A stretch of DNA of 64,000 nucleotides from Rhizophagus prolifer (lineage: Eukaryota; Glomeromycota; Glomeromycetes; Glomerales; Glomeraceae), in the NCBI GenBank assembly GCA_019425655.1, contig NQWY01033934.1, positions 171,027 to 235,026 on the forward strand, in the 5' to 3' direction. The notes under the pieces were generated by a model. The model was not told where the DNA came from and did no database searches. It saw nothing but the letters and a program-made list of their open reading frames with translations. This document shows positions 8,331 to 17,664 of the stretch, piece by piece. The translations under genes and the position numbers were made by a program. The stretch's first letter is position 1. Each line of letters opens with the position of its first letter.

Positions 8331-9860
8331 ATGACGCAACAAAACGCTCAATCGACTTCTGAACCAACTATTTCCGAAAACGATTTAATCGCACAGCGTC
8401 ATGCCAAATTAAAGCAAATCCAAGATGTTGCAAAGGATACTGGAAAGAGTCCTTGGCCAAATACATTTAAACGTGAACACTACGCTGGCGATTTACAAGA
8501 ACAATTTAAAGATCAGTCGAAAGAACAAATTGAAAGCGCTGAACATGTCTATGTAAAAGTTGCTGGCCGTGTCATGTTAAACCGTGGTTCTTTCATGGTG
8601 ATTCAAGATATGACTGGGCGTATCCAGTTATATGTTGACCGTAAAGGTTTACCAAAAGATATTCTTGAGACCATTAAAGGTTTGGACCTAGGCGATATTA
8701 TTGCTGCTGAAGGTTATATTGGTCGTTCTGGCAAAGGTGACTTATATGTACACCTTGAAAGCTTTGAACTTCTTACAAAATCGCTTCGTCCGTTACCAGA
8801 TAAATTTCATGGTTTGAACGATACAGAAGTTAAGTACCGTAAGCGTTACCTCGACTTAATCGTGAATGAAGAAACTCGTAAGACTTTTGAAATTCGTGCC
8901 AAAGTTGTTGCAGGTATTCGTGCATTTTTAACAAATGAACGTTTCATGGAAGTCGAAACGCCAATGATGCACGTAATTCCGGGTGGTGCATCTGCACGTC
9001 CGTTTGAAACGCATCACAATGCTTTAGATATGCCGTTATTCTTGCGTATCGCACCTGAGCTTTACTTAAAGCGTTTGGTTGTTGGTGGTTTTGAGCGTGT
9101 GTTTGAAATTAACCGTAACTTCCGTAATGAAGGGGTGTCAACGCGTCACAACCCTGAATTTACAATGATCGAGTTTTATCAAGCTTATGCTGATTATAAA
9201 GACTTGATGGCTTTAACTGAAAACATGCTTGAAAAGCTAGCTCTTGATATTTTAGGTACGACTGATGTGCCTTACCAAGGTGAAGTGTTTAGCTTTAAAG
9301 GGCCATTCAAGAAAATCTCTATGTTCGATGCGATTTTAGAGAATAACCCTCAGTTCACCCCAGAAAACGTTGGTGATCGTGAGTTCCTTGCAAAATTTGT
9401 GCGTGAAGAGCTGAAAGAAGAAGTTAAACCTGGTTTTGGTTTAGGCAAACTTCAAACGATTGTATTTGAAGAAACAGTTGAGACTAAACTTCGTCAACCT
9501 ACTTTTATTACTGAATATCCAGCGGAAACTTCTCCACTCGCTCGCCGTAATGATGACAATCCACACATTACCGATCGTTTTGAATTTTTCATCGGTGGAC
9601 GTGAATTGGCAAATGGCTTTAGCGAGTTAAATGACCCAATTGATCAGGCAGAGCGTTTCCAAGCTCAGGTTGCTGAAAAAGATGCGGGCGATGATGAAGC
9701 AATGCATTACGATGCAGAGTTTGTTGAAGCGCTTGAATACGGTTTACCTCCAACAGCTGGTGAAGGTATTGGTATTGACCGTTTGGTTATGCTTTTTGCT
9801 GATGCGCCAAGTATTCGTGATGTAATTTTATTCCCGCATATGCGTCGTAAAGAAGGTTAA
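8331..9860 (+). CDS. lysS: Lysyl-tRNA synthetase (class II)
   Basis: A 509-aa class II synthetase that charges tRNA-Lys. An N-terminal OB-fold anticodon-binding domain ([19 protein letters not shown]) is followed by the catalytic core. Motif 2 is [18 protein letters not shown], and motif 3 is in [12 protein letters not shown] near the C-terminus. [15 protein letters not shown] is also a lysyl-specific signature. The length fits bacterial LysS. GAGG precedes the ATG by about 6 bp, and a strong terminator follows. The upstream 250 bp is AT-rich; TTCGAA and TAGGAT 17 bp apart around 8268-8297 are a possible promoter. Confidence 0.98.
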   Translation: MTQQNAQSTSEPTISENDLIAQRHAKLKQIQDVAKDTGKSPWPNTFKREHYAGDLQEQFKDQSKEQIESAEHVYVKVAGRVMLNRGSFMVIQDMTGRIQLYVDRKGLPKDILETIKGLDLGDIIAAEGYIGRSGKGDLYVHLESFELLTKSLRPLPDKFHGLNDTEVKYRKRYLDLIVNEETRKTFEIRAKVVAGIRAFLTNERFMEVETPMMHVIPGGASARPFETHHNALDMPLFLRIAPELYLKRLVVGGFERVFEINRNFRNEGVSTRHNPEFTMIEFYQAYADYKDLMALTENMLEKLALDILGTTDVPYQGEVFSFKGPFKKISMFDAILENNPQFTPENVGDREFLAKFVREELKEEVKPGFGLGKLQTIVFEETVETKLRQPTFITEYPAETSPLARRNDDNPHITDRFEFFIGGRELANGFSELNDPIDQAERFQAQVAEKDAGDDEAMHYDAEFVEALEYGLPPTAGEGIGIDRLVMLFADAPSIRDVILFPHMRRKEG

Positions 9861-9877
9861 TTTAATCTTCAAAGTAC

Positions 9878-9904
9878 AAAAAGGCAGTTTATACTGCCTT
9901 TTTT
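9878..9904 (+). terminator. Rho-independent terminator after lysS
   Basis: AAAAAGGCAGT and ACTGCCTTTTT form an 11-bp stem around a TTAT loop, followed by more T. Confidence 0.88.
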
Positions 9905-10050
9905 TATTCACTATTTATATATAAAAAACACTAAAATTATAGAAAACTTAAGACCACGTTAAAAAATGTAATTGCACAGTTTAACAATTGCAAATTTGTG
10001 ATAAAAAAATTAATGTGTTGCTCATAAATAACTTTGAGAATTGTGCTGAC

Positions 10051-11493
10051 ATGTTTTTAAGAAAAACACTTTCAATTGCATTATTAACAGCTGCCTCTTC
10101 AGCTGTTTTTGCCCAAGGTTTGGTGCTTAATAATGATGATTTGCGTACAGATTTAAATTGGTTGAATCAACAAGGTGTTATTAACATCAGCACTTCTACT
10201 TGGCCTTTAAGCGGTGATGAAATTCAGCGCGCACTCTCTCAGGCTAAAGTAACTCATCCAGCTCAACAAAAAGTTATTAATTCAGTTCTTAATGCATTAA
10301 AAGCAGATAACGATACAGTTAAAGTAGGTGCTTTTGCAGGGACAGATATCAAAGATATTCCTCAAGCATTTGGAAATAATCATAAATCACAGTATGAAGG
10401 GTCTGTAGAGTTTAATGCGGGCGGTGAAAACTGGGACGCAAAAATTCGTGTAAACGCAGAAAAAGATCCACAAATTGATAATGGTCATGATGTCAATGTG
10501 GAAGGTTCTTATGTCGCTGGTAAAATTTGGAATCAATGGGTTGTTGCTGGTCAAATTCCAACATGGTGGGGACCTGGGCATGATGGTAGTTTAATCCGTG
10601 GTGATGCAAGTCGTCCTGTGTATGGGGTAACAGCTCAAAGAGCTATACAAAATGCATTTGATACTAAATGGTTATCTTGGATTGGGCCTTGGCAATATCA
10701 ATTATTTGCAGGTCAGTTAGATGATTATAAAGCCATTCCTCATGCTAAGTTATTAGGTTTGCGTGTTACTGCAAGTCCATTACCTTATTTGGAACTAGGT
10801 GCTTCACGAACTTTACAATGGGGTGGTGAAGGGCGTTCTGAAAGTTGGAATTCATTATGGAATGCAATTAAAGGTAATGATAATGTTTATGATGCAGCTG
10901 AAGACAGATCTAACCAAATTGCTGGATTTGATGCTCGTTTAAATCTTCAATCACTTTTAAATGCTCCTGTTGGTATTTATGGTCAATATGTAGGTGAAGA
11001 TGAAGCGGGACACTTACCATCGAAGAAAATGTATTTAGCTGGTGCTGATTATTCTTCTAGCTATAAAGATATGCCTTATCAAGTTTATGCTGAATGGGCA
11101 GATACACGTACCAATAACGATGTAAAAGGAATATCTTATAATCATTATATTTATACAGATGGTTATTATCAGCATGGTTTCCCTCTAGGGCATGCAATGG
11201 GTGGTGATGGTCAAATGTACTCTGTCGGTGGTGATATTCGCTTTGACACGATGAATCGCTTAAGTGGCCGTGCAATGGTTGTGAAGGTAAATGAATCTAA
11301 CTTGGCAATCAATAAAGCCTTCCCTAAAGAAGATAAAATCAAAGCACTTGATTTAACTTGGACGCATTACATCAAACCAGATCTTCCATTAAAAATTAAT
11401 GGTTGGATTAGCGACTCTGACCTAGAAGGTAATGATTCAGGTGCATCTATTGGTATTGAAATTCCATTAGAACGTAAAATGTTTGGTTTCTAA
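10051..11493 (+). CDS. Wzi-like capsule-assembly outer-membrane protein
   Basis: A 480-aa secreted protein with signal peptide MFLRKTLSIALLTAASSAVF ending FAQ. A helical N-terminal part (residues ~25-75) precedes a long beta-rich region with alternating aromatic strands (GQIPTWWGPGHDGSLI, WIGPWQYQLFAGQLDD), ending in Phe (RKMFGF) as outer-membrane barrels do. Length and the WWGPG region fit the Wzi family, which helps attach capsule to the cell surface. The frame extends 21 codons upstream from a TTG, but the ATG at 10051 begins the signal peptide and is chosen. No capsule-synthesis genes are nearby. Confidence 0.8.
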   Translation: MFLRKTLSIALLTAASSAVFAQGLVLNNDDLRTDLNWLNQQGVINISTSTWPLSGDEIQRALSQAKVTHPAQQKVINSVLNALKADNDTVKVGAFAGTDIKDIPQAFGNNHKSQYEGSVEFNAGGENWDAKIRVNAEKDPQIDNGHDVNVEGSYVAGKIWNQWVVAGQIPTWWGPGHDGSLIRGDASRPVYGVTAQRAIQNAFDTKWLSWIGPWQYQLFAGQLDDYKAIPHAKLLGLRVTASPLPYLELGASRTLQWGGEGRSESWNSLWNAIKGNDNVYDAAEDRSNQIAGFDARLNLQSLLNAPVGIYGQYVGEDEAGHLPSKKMYLAGADYSSSYKDMPYQVYAEWADTRTNNDVKGISYNHYIYTDGYYQHGFPLGHAMGGDGQMYSVGGDIRFDTMNRLSGRAMVVKVNESNLAINKAFPKEDKIKALDLTWTHYIKPDLPLKINGWISDSDLEGNDSGASIGIEIPLERKMFGF

Positions 11494-11514
11494 TTAATTA
11501 AATAGTGCTATAGC

Positions 11515-11545
11515 AAGAGAGAAGCTAAAATGGCTTCTCTTTTTT
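11515..11545 (+). terminator. Rho-independent terminator after the Wzi-like gene
   Basis: AGAGAAGC pairs with GCTTCTCT across a short A-rich loop, and a T-run follows. Confidence 0.85.
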
Positions 11546-11783
11546 ATTGTATTTAAAGAAATCTAAAGATGAGATCGTGATTTGCTTCAGCTAATAATGC
11601 GAGCTACGATAGACAGGTTATCTATGCGAATCAGTATTTTACATTTATATGATGAATTTGAATATCAATATGAAAAAACAAGCAAAAGAAAACAGTTTTA
11701 AATCACTATAATGCATAACTAATGCTATAAGCCTCATAAAGGGCTTGTGGTTGGATTATTTATCACAAAAAATTGGAGTTGTT

Positions 11784-11882
11784 ATGGCACTCGTTCCTCC
11801 ACATGGTCTTCTAAGTGGTGGTTTAATACCACTTCTAGATTTTATGGGCAAAATGGATAGAGAAGGGCGTGTTCATGACTGA
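11784..11882 (+). CDS. Small ORF translationally coupled to cysD (32 aa)
   Basis: A 32-codon ORF with GGAG 6 bp before its ATG, beginning [18 protein letters not shown]. Its TGA stop overlaps the cysD start (ATGACTGA), a typical coupled arrangement, so translating it should deliver ribosomes to cysD. The PPHG...L..LL opening resembles the N-terminus of single-subunit ATP sulfurylases (family pattern PHGG-L), which catalyse the same reaction as CysDN; this resemblance is inference. It could be a regulatory leader peptide or a gene remnant kept for coupling. No Cys or Met run of a classic attenuator is present. Confidence 0.55.
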   Translation: MALVPPHGLLSGGLIPLLDFMGKMDREGRVHD

Positions 11883-12783
11883 ATCAAGACTTACACATCT
11901 CAAGCAACTTGAAGCTGAAAGTATTCATATTATCCGTGAAGTTGCAGCAGAATTTGAAAATCCAGTCATGCTTTACTCAATTGGTAAAGATTCGGCTGTG
12001 ATGCTTCATCTTGCATTAAAAGCATTTTATCCTGCGAAACTTCCTTTTCCTTTATTACATGTTGATACGGGTTGGAAGTTTAAAGACATGATCGCGTTTC
12101 GCGATAACATGGCAAAAACCCATGGTTTTGATTTAATTGTTCATCAAAATAAAGAAGGCCGTGAAGCAGGGATTAATCCATTTGATCACGGTAGCTCAAA
12201 ATATACAGATATTATGAAAACCCAAGCTTTAAAACAGGCTTTGGATAAATATCAATTTGATGCTGCTTTTGGTGGTGCGCGCCGTGACGAAGAAAAATCG
12301 CGTGCGAAAGAGCGTGTGTATTCATTCCGTGATAGTAAGCATCGTTGGGACCCTAAAAACCAACGTCCTGAACTTTGGAACCTTTACAATGGTAAAGTAA
12401 ACAAAGGCGAAAGTATTCGTGTATTCCCTTTATCTAACTGGACAGAGTTAGATATCTGGCAATATATCTATTTAGAAAATATTCAAATTGTTCCTCTTTA
12501 TTTCTCTGCTGTTCGTCCAGTAGTTGAGCGTAGTGGTACGCTCATTATGGTGGATGATGAACGCATGCGCTTAAAAGAGGGTGAAGTTCCACAAATGAAG
12601 TCTGTACGTTTCCGTACACTAGGCTGTTATCCATTAACAGGGGCAGTCGAGTCTGAAGCTGATACATTGCCAGAAATTATTCAGGAAATGTTATTGGCAA
12701 CAAGTTCTGAGCGTCAAGGTCGTATGATTGACCATGATGAAGCAGGCTCAATGGAAAAGAAAAAGCAAGAAGGCTATTTCTAA
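11875..12783 (+). CDS. cysD: Sulfate adenylyltransferase subunit 2
   Basis: A 302-aa catalytic subunit of ATP sulfurylase. With CysN it makes adenosine 5'-phosphosulfate from sulfate and ATP in sulfate assimilation. The PP-loop of the ATP-pyrophosphatase fold is [18 protein letters not shown] near residue 35. [16 protein letters not shown] and the C-terminal [18 protein letters not shown] are CysD hallmarks. ATG at 11875 is chosen over GTG at 11869 because AGAAGGG lies 7 bp upstream and the [13 protein letters not shown] start is the family norm. It overlaps the upstream small ORF by 8 bp and is 30 bp from cysN. Confidence 0.96.
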   Translation: MTESRLTHLKQLEAESIHIIREVAAEFENPVMLYSIGKDSAVMLHLALKAFYPAKLPFPLLHVDTGWKFKDMIAFRDNMAKTHGFDLIVHQNKEGREAGINPFDHGSSKYTDIMKTQALKQALDKYQFDAAFGGARRDEEKSRAKERVYSFRDSKHRWDPKNQRPELWNLYNGKVNKGESIRVFPLSNWTELDIWQYIYLENIQIVPLYFSAVRPVVERSGTLIMVDDERMRLKEGEVPQMKSVRFRTLGCYPLTGAVESEADTLPEIIQEMLLATSSERQGRMIDHDEAGSMEKKKQEGYF

Positions 12784-12813
12784 GACAGTTTCTAAATTTG
12801 TGGAGTTTGAGCA

Positions 12814-14427
12814 ATGTCTCATCAATCAGACTTAATCAGCCAAGACATTCTGGCTTATTTAAAACAGCATGAACAAAAAGACCTTTTGCGTTTTTTGACT
12901 TGCGGTAACGTAGATGATGGTAAAAGTACCTTAATTGGCCGTTTACTTTACGATTCAAAATTGATTTATGAAGATCAATTGCAAGCTGTAACACGTGACA
13001 GTAAAAAAGTAGGTACGACGGGTGATGCACCAGATTTGGCGTTGCTTGTAGATGGTTTGCAGGCTGAGCGTGAGCAAGGTATTACTATTGATGTAGCTTA
13101 TCGCTATTTCTCGACTGAAAAGCGTAAGTTTATTATTGCCGATACACCGGGACATGAACAATATACCCGCAACATGGCTACTGGTGCATCGACTGCTGAT
13201 CTTGCAATTATTTTGATTGATGCGCGCTATGGTGTTCAAACACAAACGCGTCGTCATACATTTATTGCTAGTTTGCTTGGTATTAAAAATATTGTTGTTG
13301 CCATTAATAAAATGGACTTGGTTGAATATTCACCTGAGCGTTTTAACGAGATTCAGATTGAATATGATGCGTTCGTGAGCCAGTTAGGTGAGCGTCGCCC
13401 AGCTAATATCTTATTTGTTCCGATTTCTGCTTTAAATGGCGATAACGTTGTAAATCCATCTGCTCATACTCCTTGGTACAAGGGTCAAACCTTGATGAGT
13501 ATTCTTGAGTCTGTGGAAATTAGCCGCGAATCAAACAAACACGAATTCCGTTTCCCTGTTCAGTATGTGAACCGTCCAAACCTCGACTTCCGTGGTTTTG
13601 CGGGTACTGTTGCTTTAGGTGAAATTAAAGTCGGTGACGAAATTGTAGCGTTACCTTCTGGTAAGCGTTCTACGGTTAAAGAAATCGTTACTTTTGACGG
13701 TAACCTTGAGCAAGCAGTGGCTGGTCAAGCAGTTACATTAACGTTAAACGACGAAATTGATATTAGCCGTGGTAACGTGCTGGTACGTGCAGGTGAGCAA
13801 CCATTAATTTCACGTAGCGTTCGTGCTTCTGTGGTATGGATGAATGAGCACCCGCTTGTAAAAGGTAAGTTGTACAACATTAAGATTGGTACACAAACCG
13901 TTCCTGCAAAAGTGACGAACATTCACTACCGTGTGAATGTAAATACACTTGAGCATACTCAAGTAGAAGAGCTTGAGTTAAATGCAATTGCCGATGTGGT
14001 AGTTGAGTTCGATGCTCCAGTGGTATTTGACCAATATCAAGACTCTCGTTACACAGGTTCATTTATTTTTATTGACCGTTTAAGTAACGTGACTGTTGGC
14101 GCGGGCATGGTAGAAGCTGCTGTAGAGTGGACTGCTCATAACAATGCTGTTACTGCCGAAGACCGTGCTGCTCGTTTAGGTCAAAAACCTGCTGCTATTG
14201 GTGTTTCTGCACAATTAATTGAAAAAGCTCAAGTCTTAGAAAGTTTGCTGATTCAGCAAGGTGTAGTTGCGATCGCGAAAGCAAGTTTAACAGCTGAGCA
14301 ATTGGTTCTGTTACGTGAGACTGGTGTTGTAACTATTACAACTTCTGTGGATGGTACAGATACTGAGATAACTGCTGAAACAGTAGAAGAAGCAGTAGAA
14401 AAAATCGTGGAATTGGTTCGTCTTTAA
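12814..14427 (+). CDS. cysN: Sulfate adenylyltransferase subunit 1 (GTPase)
   Basis: A 537-aa elongation-factor-like GTPase that powers APS formation by CysD. The G1 P-loop is [15 protein letters not shown]3 is DTPGHEQY, and G4 is NKMD. An EF-Tu-like beta-barrel region follows (residues ~230-440). The length suits a CysN without a fused APS kinase (CysC); the C-terminal ~100 residues are an Acinetobacter-type extension ending [14 protein letters not shown] and contain no kinase P-loop. It lies 30 bp after cysD in one operon and is closed by a strong terminator. Confidence 0.96.
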   Translation: MSHQSDLISQDILAYLKQHEQKDLLRFLTCGNVDDGKSTLIGRLLYDSKLIYEDQLQAVTRDSKKVGTTGDAPDLALLVDGLQAEREQGITIDVAYRYFSTEKRKFIIADTPGHEQYTRNMATGASTADLAIILIDARYGVQTQTRRHTFIASLLGIKNIVVAINKMDLVEYSPERFNEIQIEYDAFVSQLGERRPANILFVPISALNGDNVVNPSAHTPWYKGQTLMSILESVEISRESNKHEFRFPVQYVNRPNLDFRGFAGTVALGEIKVGDEIVALPSGKRSTVKEIVTFDGNLEQAVAGQAVTLTLNDEIDISRGNVLVRAGEQPLISRSVRASVVWMNEHPLVKGKLYNIKIGTQTVPAKVTNIHYRVNVNTLEHTQVEELELNAIADVVVEFDAPVVFDQYQDSRYTGSFIFIDRLSNVTVGAGMVEAAVEWTAHNNAVTAEDRAARLGQKPAAIGVSAQLIEKAQVLESLLIQQGVVAIAKASLTAEQLVLLRETGVVTITTSVDGTDTEITAETVEEAVEKIVELVRL

Positions 14428-14446
14428 TAGATTGAAAATGAGTTCC

Positions 14447-14474
14447 AAAAAACCCGCGTAAGCGGGTTTTTTTA
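14447..14474. terminator. Terminator between cysN and the DUF2239 gene
   Basis: AACCCGC and GCGGGTT form the core of an A/T-flanked stem with a GTAA tetraloop. Both flanks suit termination in either direction for the two converging genes. Confidence 0.87.
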
Positions 14475-14480
14475 TTGAGT

Positions 14481-15029
14481 TTAGAAAATACTTTGAGTTT
14501 TTAAAGTTAAATATTCTCTTAAATCTTTAGGGTAGTTCTGAATCATCTTTAAGAATGTATCTCGATCACCTTGATATAAGGCGCGTGTTGCTTCCTCGTA
14601 ATTTGGCATATTGCCTAACATAGCAGACATAAAACGGTCGATGGCTTGTTTGGCAAGCATAATATTGCCTTCAGAATTTGGATTATTTAACTCTTTATCA
14701 ATTAACTTACGAATCACAGCAGATGCACTCGCACTTTGTTGATCTAACCAATCCCAATGTTTTTTCTGTAAAGTGATTTCACGCGAAATTACGCCAAGTT
14801 TAGGTCGACCAACTTTTTTAATTTCTTCAGGTTCAGCATAACGTTGTTGAAAATCTTGTTCTGAACCAGAAAGATCAAGATCAATTTGTTGACCTGTTTG
14901 ATCATTAAAAATCAGAATATTTTCCGTTGTTTTAGGAAGATGTTTTAGTTTTTTTGCAAGTTCAACAAGGGAGTCGCTTGCAATAAGTGTGCTTCCAGTA
15001 AAAGCGGTATAGGTGATTGTTGTATTCAT
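14481..15029 (-). CDS. DUF2239 family protein
   Basis: A 182-aa protein matching the DUF2239 pattern. It has an N-terminal TYTAFTGSTLIASDSLVEL segment, a central GRPKLGVISREITL motif, then a HWDWLDQQ...ASAVIRKLID segment that looks like a ribbon-helix-helix or short helical DNA-contact element. The C-terminal helices contain MLGNMPNYEEATRALYQGD. The molecular function is not established. ATG at 15029 is preferred over GTG at 15038. Two perfect 14-bp direct repeats lie 16-48 bp upstream and could be an autoregulatory operator. It converges with cysN on a shared terminator. Confidence 0.7.
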   Translation of the reverse strand: MNTTITYTAFTGSTLIASDSLVELAKKLKHLPKTTENILIFNDQTGQQIDLDLSGSEQDFQQRYAEPEEIKKVGRPKLGVISREITLQKKHWDWLDQQSASASAVIRKLIDKELNNPNSEGNIMLAKQAIDRFMSAMLGNMPNYEEATRALYQGDRDTFLKMIQNYPKDLREYLTLKTQSIF

Positions 15030-15044
15030 TTTTGCCACATATTT

Positions 15045-15077
15045 TTATCAGGGTAAAATAATATTATCAGGGTAAAA
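15045..15077 (-). promoter_or_regulatory. Tandem operator-like direct repeats upstream of the DUF2239 gene
   Basis: TTATCAGGGTAAAA occurs twice, at 15045-15058 and 15064-15077, with a 19-bp period (nearly two helical turns). It lies 16-48 bp before the DUF2239 start. The position and exact repetition suggest a protein-binding site; the regulator is unknown. Confidence 0.55.
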
Positions 15078-15251
15078 CTAATTTGGCAAACATTAAAATT
15101 TATAACCAAAGAATTATCTGATTTTATGAGTAGTATCTCTGAAATTAAGGCTATAAAAATAGTCAAGGTAAGAGGCTATTTAAAATTTTGTTCTGCTTTA
15201 ATATCGCTTTTATGAGAGAATGTCCCTTTAGTTGTATGTATAAGGACTCCT

Positions 15252-15764
15252 ATGTTTGAGCAATCTCCTGAATCTTTAAGCGATATCGAAATTTTAGACA
15301 TTTTACAGTCGATGAAAAAAGATAAGCTGGATACGGAAGCAAATGAGATTATCCGTAGCGGGGGAAAAGCAGGACGTCAGGAAGCGCATAAACAGGCTTT
15401 GGTGGCACTAAATTCAAATTTTGAAGAGAAGTTTGTAGAGGCAGTGACTCTTGCACTAGGTTTAAATGCAGCTCAAGCTAAAAAAATTCGCTATAAAAAA
15501 GATCGAATTCGTATTTTAAAAGCGCGTGGTATTGATTATTTAGTTATTGATGGGGCAGAAACAGCGCAAGTTTTGGCACAAATTTCACAAGCAATTGTTC
15601 GTGAAGATGCAATAGTTACCCATGACTTACATGATATCTTCCCATTTTGGAAAGAAGGTTGGCCAATGGTGCAATTTGATAATGCCTATAAAATTTTAGA
15701 AGAAGATATTACCTTGCACTTTCATGCGTTCTTAGATGCGATGATTGAGTACGTAAATAAATAA
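15252..15764 (+). CDS. Unknown protein, 170 aa
   Basis: I do not recognise the family. The product is soluble, with no signal peptide or membrane segment. It has an acidic N-terminus (ESLSDIEILDILQSMKKDKL), a basic middle (KKIRYKKDRIRILKARG), and a C-terminal half rich in aromatic and acidic residues (HDLHDIFPFWKEGWPMVQFD). AAGGA lies ~6 bp before the ATG, and a strong palindromic terminator follows, so it is very probably a real gene transcribed alone. Codon use matches its neighbours. Confidence 0.6.
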   Translation: MFEQSPESLSDIEILDILQSMKKDKLDTEANEIIRSGGKAGRQEAHKQALVALNSNFEEKFVEAVTLALGLNAAQAKKIRYKKDRIRILKARGIDYLVIDGAETAQVLAQISQAIVREDAIVTHDLHDIFPFWKEGWPMVQFDNAYKILEEDITLHFHAFLDAMIEYVNK

Positions 15765-15798
15765 AAAATAAAAGCCCCAATTGGGGCTTTTATTTTTT
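15764..15798. terminator. Bidirectional terminator before the citrate transporter
   Basis: A long near-perfect palindrome, AATAAAAGCCCCAA / TTGGGGCTTTTATT, with T-runs on both strands. It serves the 15252 gene and the converging transporter gene. Confidence 0.85.
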
Positions 15799-15812
15799 AT
15801 AGCAGAGTAGAG

Positions 15813-17150
15813 TTAGATCGCACTAAAAAGTGGGAAAACACCAATCACCAAAGCTGTACCCATTAACACCATACAAGTAATAAATGCCCACTTAAAAGTG
15901 AACTTTTGATGATCTGCAAAATCGACTTTAGCAAGACCACATAGTAAGTATGTTGAAGGAACAAGTGGTGATAATAAGTGTACAGGTTGGCCTACAATTG
16001 ATGCACGAGCAATCGCTTCTGGACTAATACCATAATGTGAAGCAGCTTCAGCAAGAATAGGTAATACACCATAGAAGAATGCATCATTTGACATAAAGAA
16101 CGTCAAAGGCATGCTTACCAACGCTGTAATTGGTGCCAGATATGGACCCATACTTGCAGGAATCATTGCGACGAATTCTTTAGACATCGCTTCAACCATG
16201 CCTGTGCCAGATAAAATACCTGTAAAAATACCTGCCGCAAAAATTAAACCTACCACAGCCAAGATACTATCAGCATGCATAGCGATACGTTTCTTCTGCA
16301 TATCAACATCTGGATAGTTGATAAGCATCGCAATACAGAACGCCAGCATGAATAACACTGACATTGGTAAAATACCTTTGATCAACGCAATCATAAGAAT
16401 AATGGTGAGTACCATATTTACTTTACGCAAATGTGGACGAGTCGCTTCTGGATCTTTTGAAACAGTAATATTGTCACCATGATGGCTTTCAAGCTCAATG
16501 ACGCCTAAACGTTTTTGCTCATAGCGACCATATAAATATGCCAAGAAAAATAACCAGCCAATACTAATAATCATTGGAAGAATCATTGGTACAAAAATAT
16601 GGCTTGGGTCGACTTGAAGTGCACTCGCTGCGCGGGCAGTAGGTCCACCCCATGGCGTAAGGTTCATTACACCACTACATAACAACATAAGTGCTGTCAT
16701 GATCAGTGTATTCATACCAAGTCGCTGATAGAGAGGAAGCATAGCTGCGACACAAATCATATATGTCGTTGAGCCATCACCATCAAGAGAAACTAATGTC
16801 GTTAAAAAAACGGTCCCTAATGTAATTTTTAGAGGATCGCCTTTAACCTTTTTTAAAATCCATTTAACCGGGGGATCGAAAAGACCTGCATCGATCATTA
16901 AGGCAAAATATAAAATTGCAAATAATAGCATTACACCAGTAGGTGCAAGTTTTTTGATGCCTTCTAGCATCATCTCGCTGAGACCTTTAAGCTCAATATG
17001 ACTTAAGCTTTCAAAGTAGTGACCTAGGCCCCAAGCAATAAGAGAAAAAATAAATGGGATAAGAATTAAAGCAATAATAGGGCTTAAACGTTTGGACATG
17101 ATTAAGTACATGAAGCACAAAATCATGCCAACACCAAGTAATGTCAGCAT
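15813..17150 (-). CDS. CitMHS-family citrate/metal:proton symporter
   Basis: A 445-aa polytopic membrane protein with about 11-12 hydrophobic segments, fitting the CitMHS family that imports citrate complexed with a divalent cation. Signatures include SLDGDGSTTYMICVAAMLPL, NLTPWGGPTARAASALQVD, and the C-terminal MSNDAFFYGVLPILAEAA and GQPVHLLSPLVPSTYLL. The choice of metal (Mg or Ca type) cannot be read. The gene is alone, with no two-component CitAB system adjacent. The upstream 500-bp gap presumably carries its control region. Confidence 0.88.
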   Translation of the reverse strand: MLTLLGVGMILCFMYLIMSKRLSPIIALILIPFIFSLIAWGLGHYFESLSHIELKGLSEMMLEGIKKLAPTGVMLLFAILYFALMIDAGLFDPPVKWILKKVKGDPLKITLGTVFLTTLVSLDGDGSTTYMICVAAMLPLYQRLGMNTLIMTALMLLCSGVMNLTPWGGPTARAASALQVDPSHIFVPMILPMIISIGWLFFLAYLYGRYEQKRLGVIELESHHGDNITVSKDPEATRPHLRKVNMVLTIILMIALIKGILPMSVLFMLAFCIAMLINYPDVDMQKKRIAMHADSILAVVGLIFAAGIFTGILSGTGMVEAMSKEFVAMIPASMGPYLAPITALVSMPLTFFMSNDAFFYGVLPILAEAASHYGISPEAIARASIVGQPVHLLSPLVPSTYLLCGLAKVDFADHQKFTFKWAFITCMVLMGTALVIGVFPLFSAI

Positions 17151-17664
17151 ACAATCAATCCTTTGCCTTTAGTTTTACTGAACAAGTTTATTCCAAACTT
17201 TGACTTTTATTATTCTTATGAATTTTTATTAAAAAAACAAATAATATATTTAGTTTATTTGGTTAATATATATTCAATTAAAAGGGTATATTCTTAGGAA
17301 ATACTGAACATATATATTAATCGCTTAGTTTATTTATTATATATAGTAGCTTTTATATTTATATAAAGGTTTTATCATATTTAAAATTATCATATATTTT
17401 GACGGATTATACTTGCTTTGAGCGTTGAGATGAGAAGAAGATCCATTTACAAGGCTTGTAATGTCTACGTTACCTAAGGCTGATGGGGTTGTAAATGCTT
17501 TATTCGCAAATAAGAGGTTAATCTTTATATTTGTAAATATGATTAGCATAATTAATTAAACTTTTAATAATGAAGAATATTAAATGAAAGCGTGAATTTA
17601 ATAATTACTTATTCATATTAAAAAAATATCCTGCTTTTGGCAGGATATTTTGCACCAAAATAAA
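17151..17664. other. AT-rich gap between the citrate transporter and the CNNM gene
   Basis: About 510 bp without a firm gene. The stretch 17400-17530 has higher GC than its surroundings and, on the minus strand, an open frame of 70 codons (17337-17549) whose middle part (FTTPSALGNVDITSLVNGSS) has host-like codons. It may be a decayed gene fragment or a small unknown gene; I do not call it. The right end holds the terminator of the CNNM gene. Confidence 0.4.
17620..17651 (-). terminator. Terminator after the CNNM/CorC-like gene
   Basis: On the minus strand AATATCCTGC pairs with GCAGGATATT around a 5-nt loop, followed by seven T. Confidence 0.85.
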
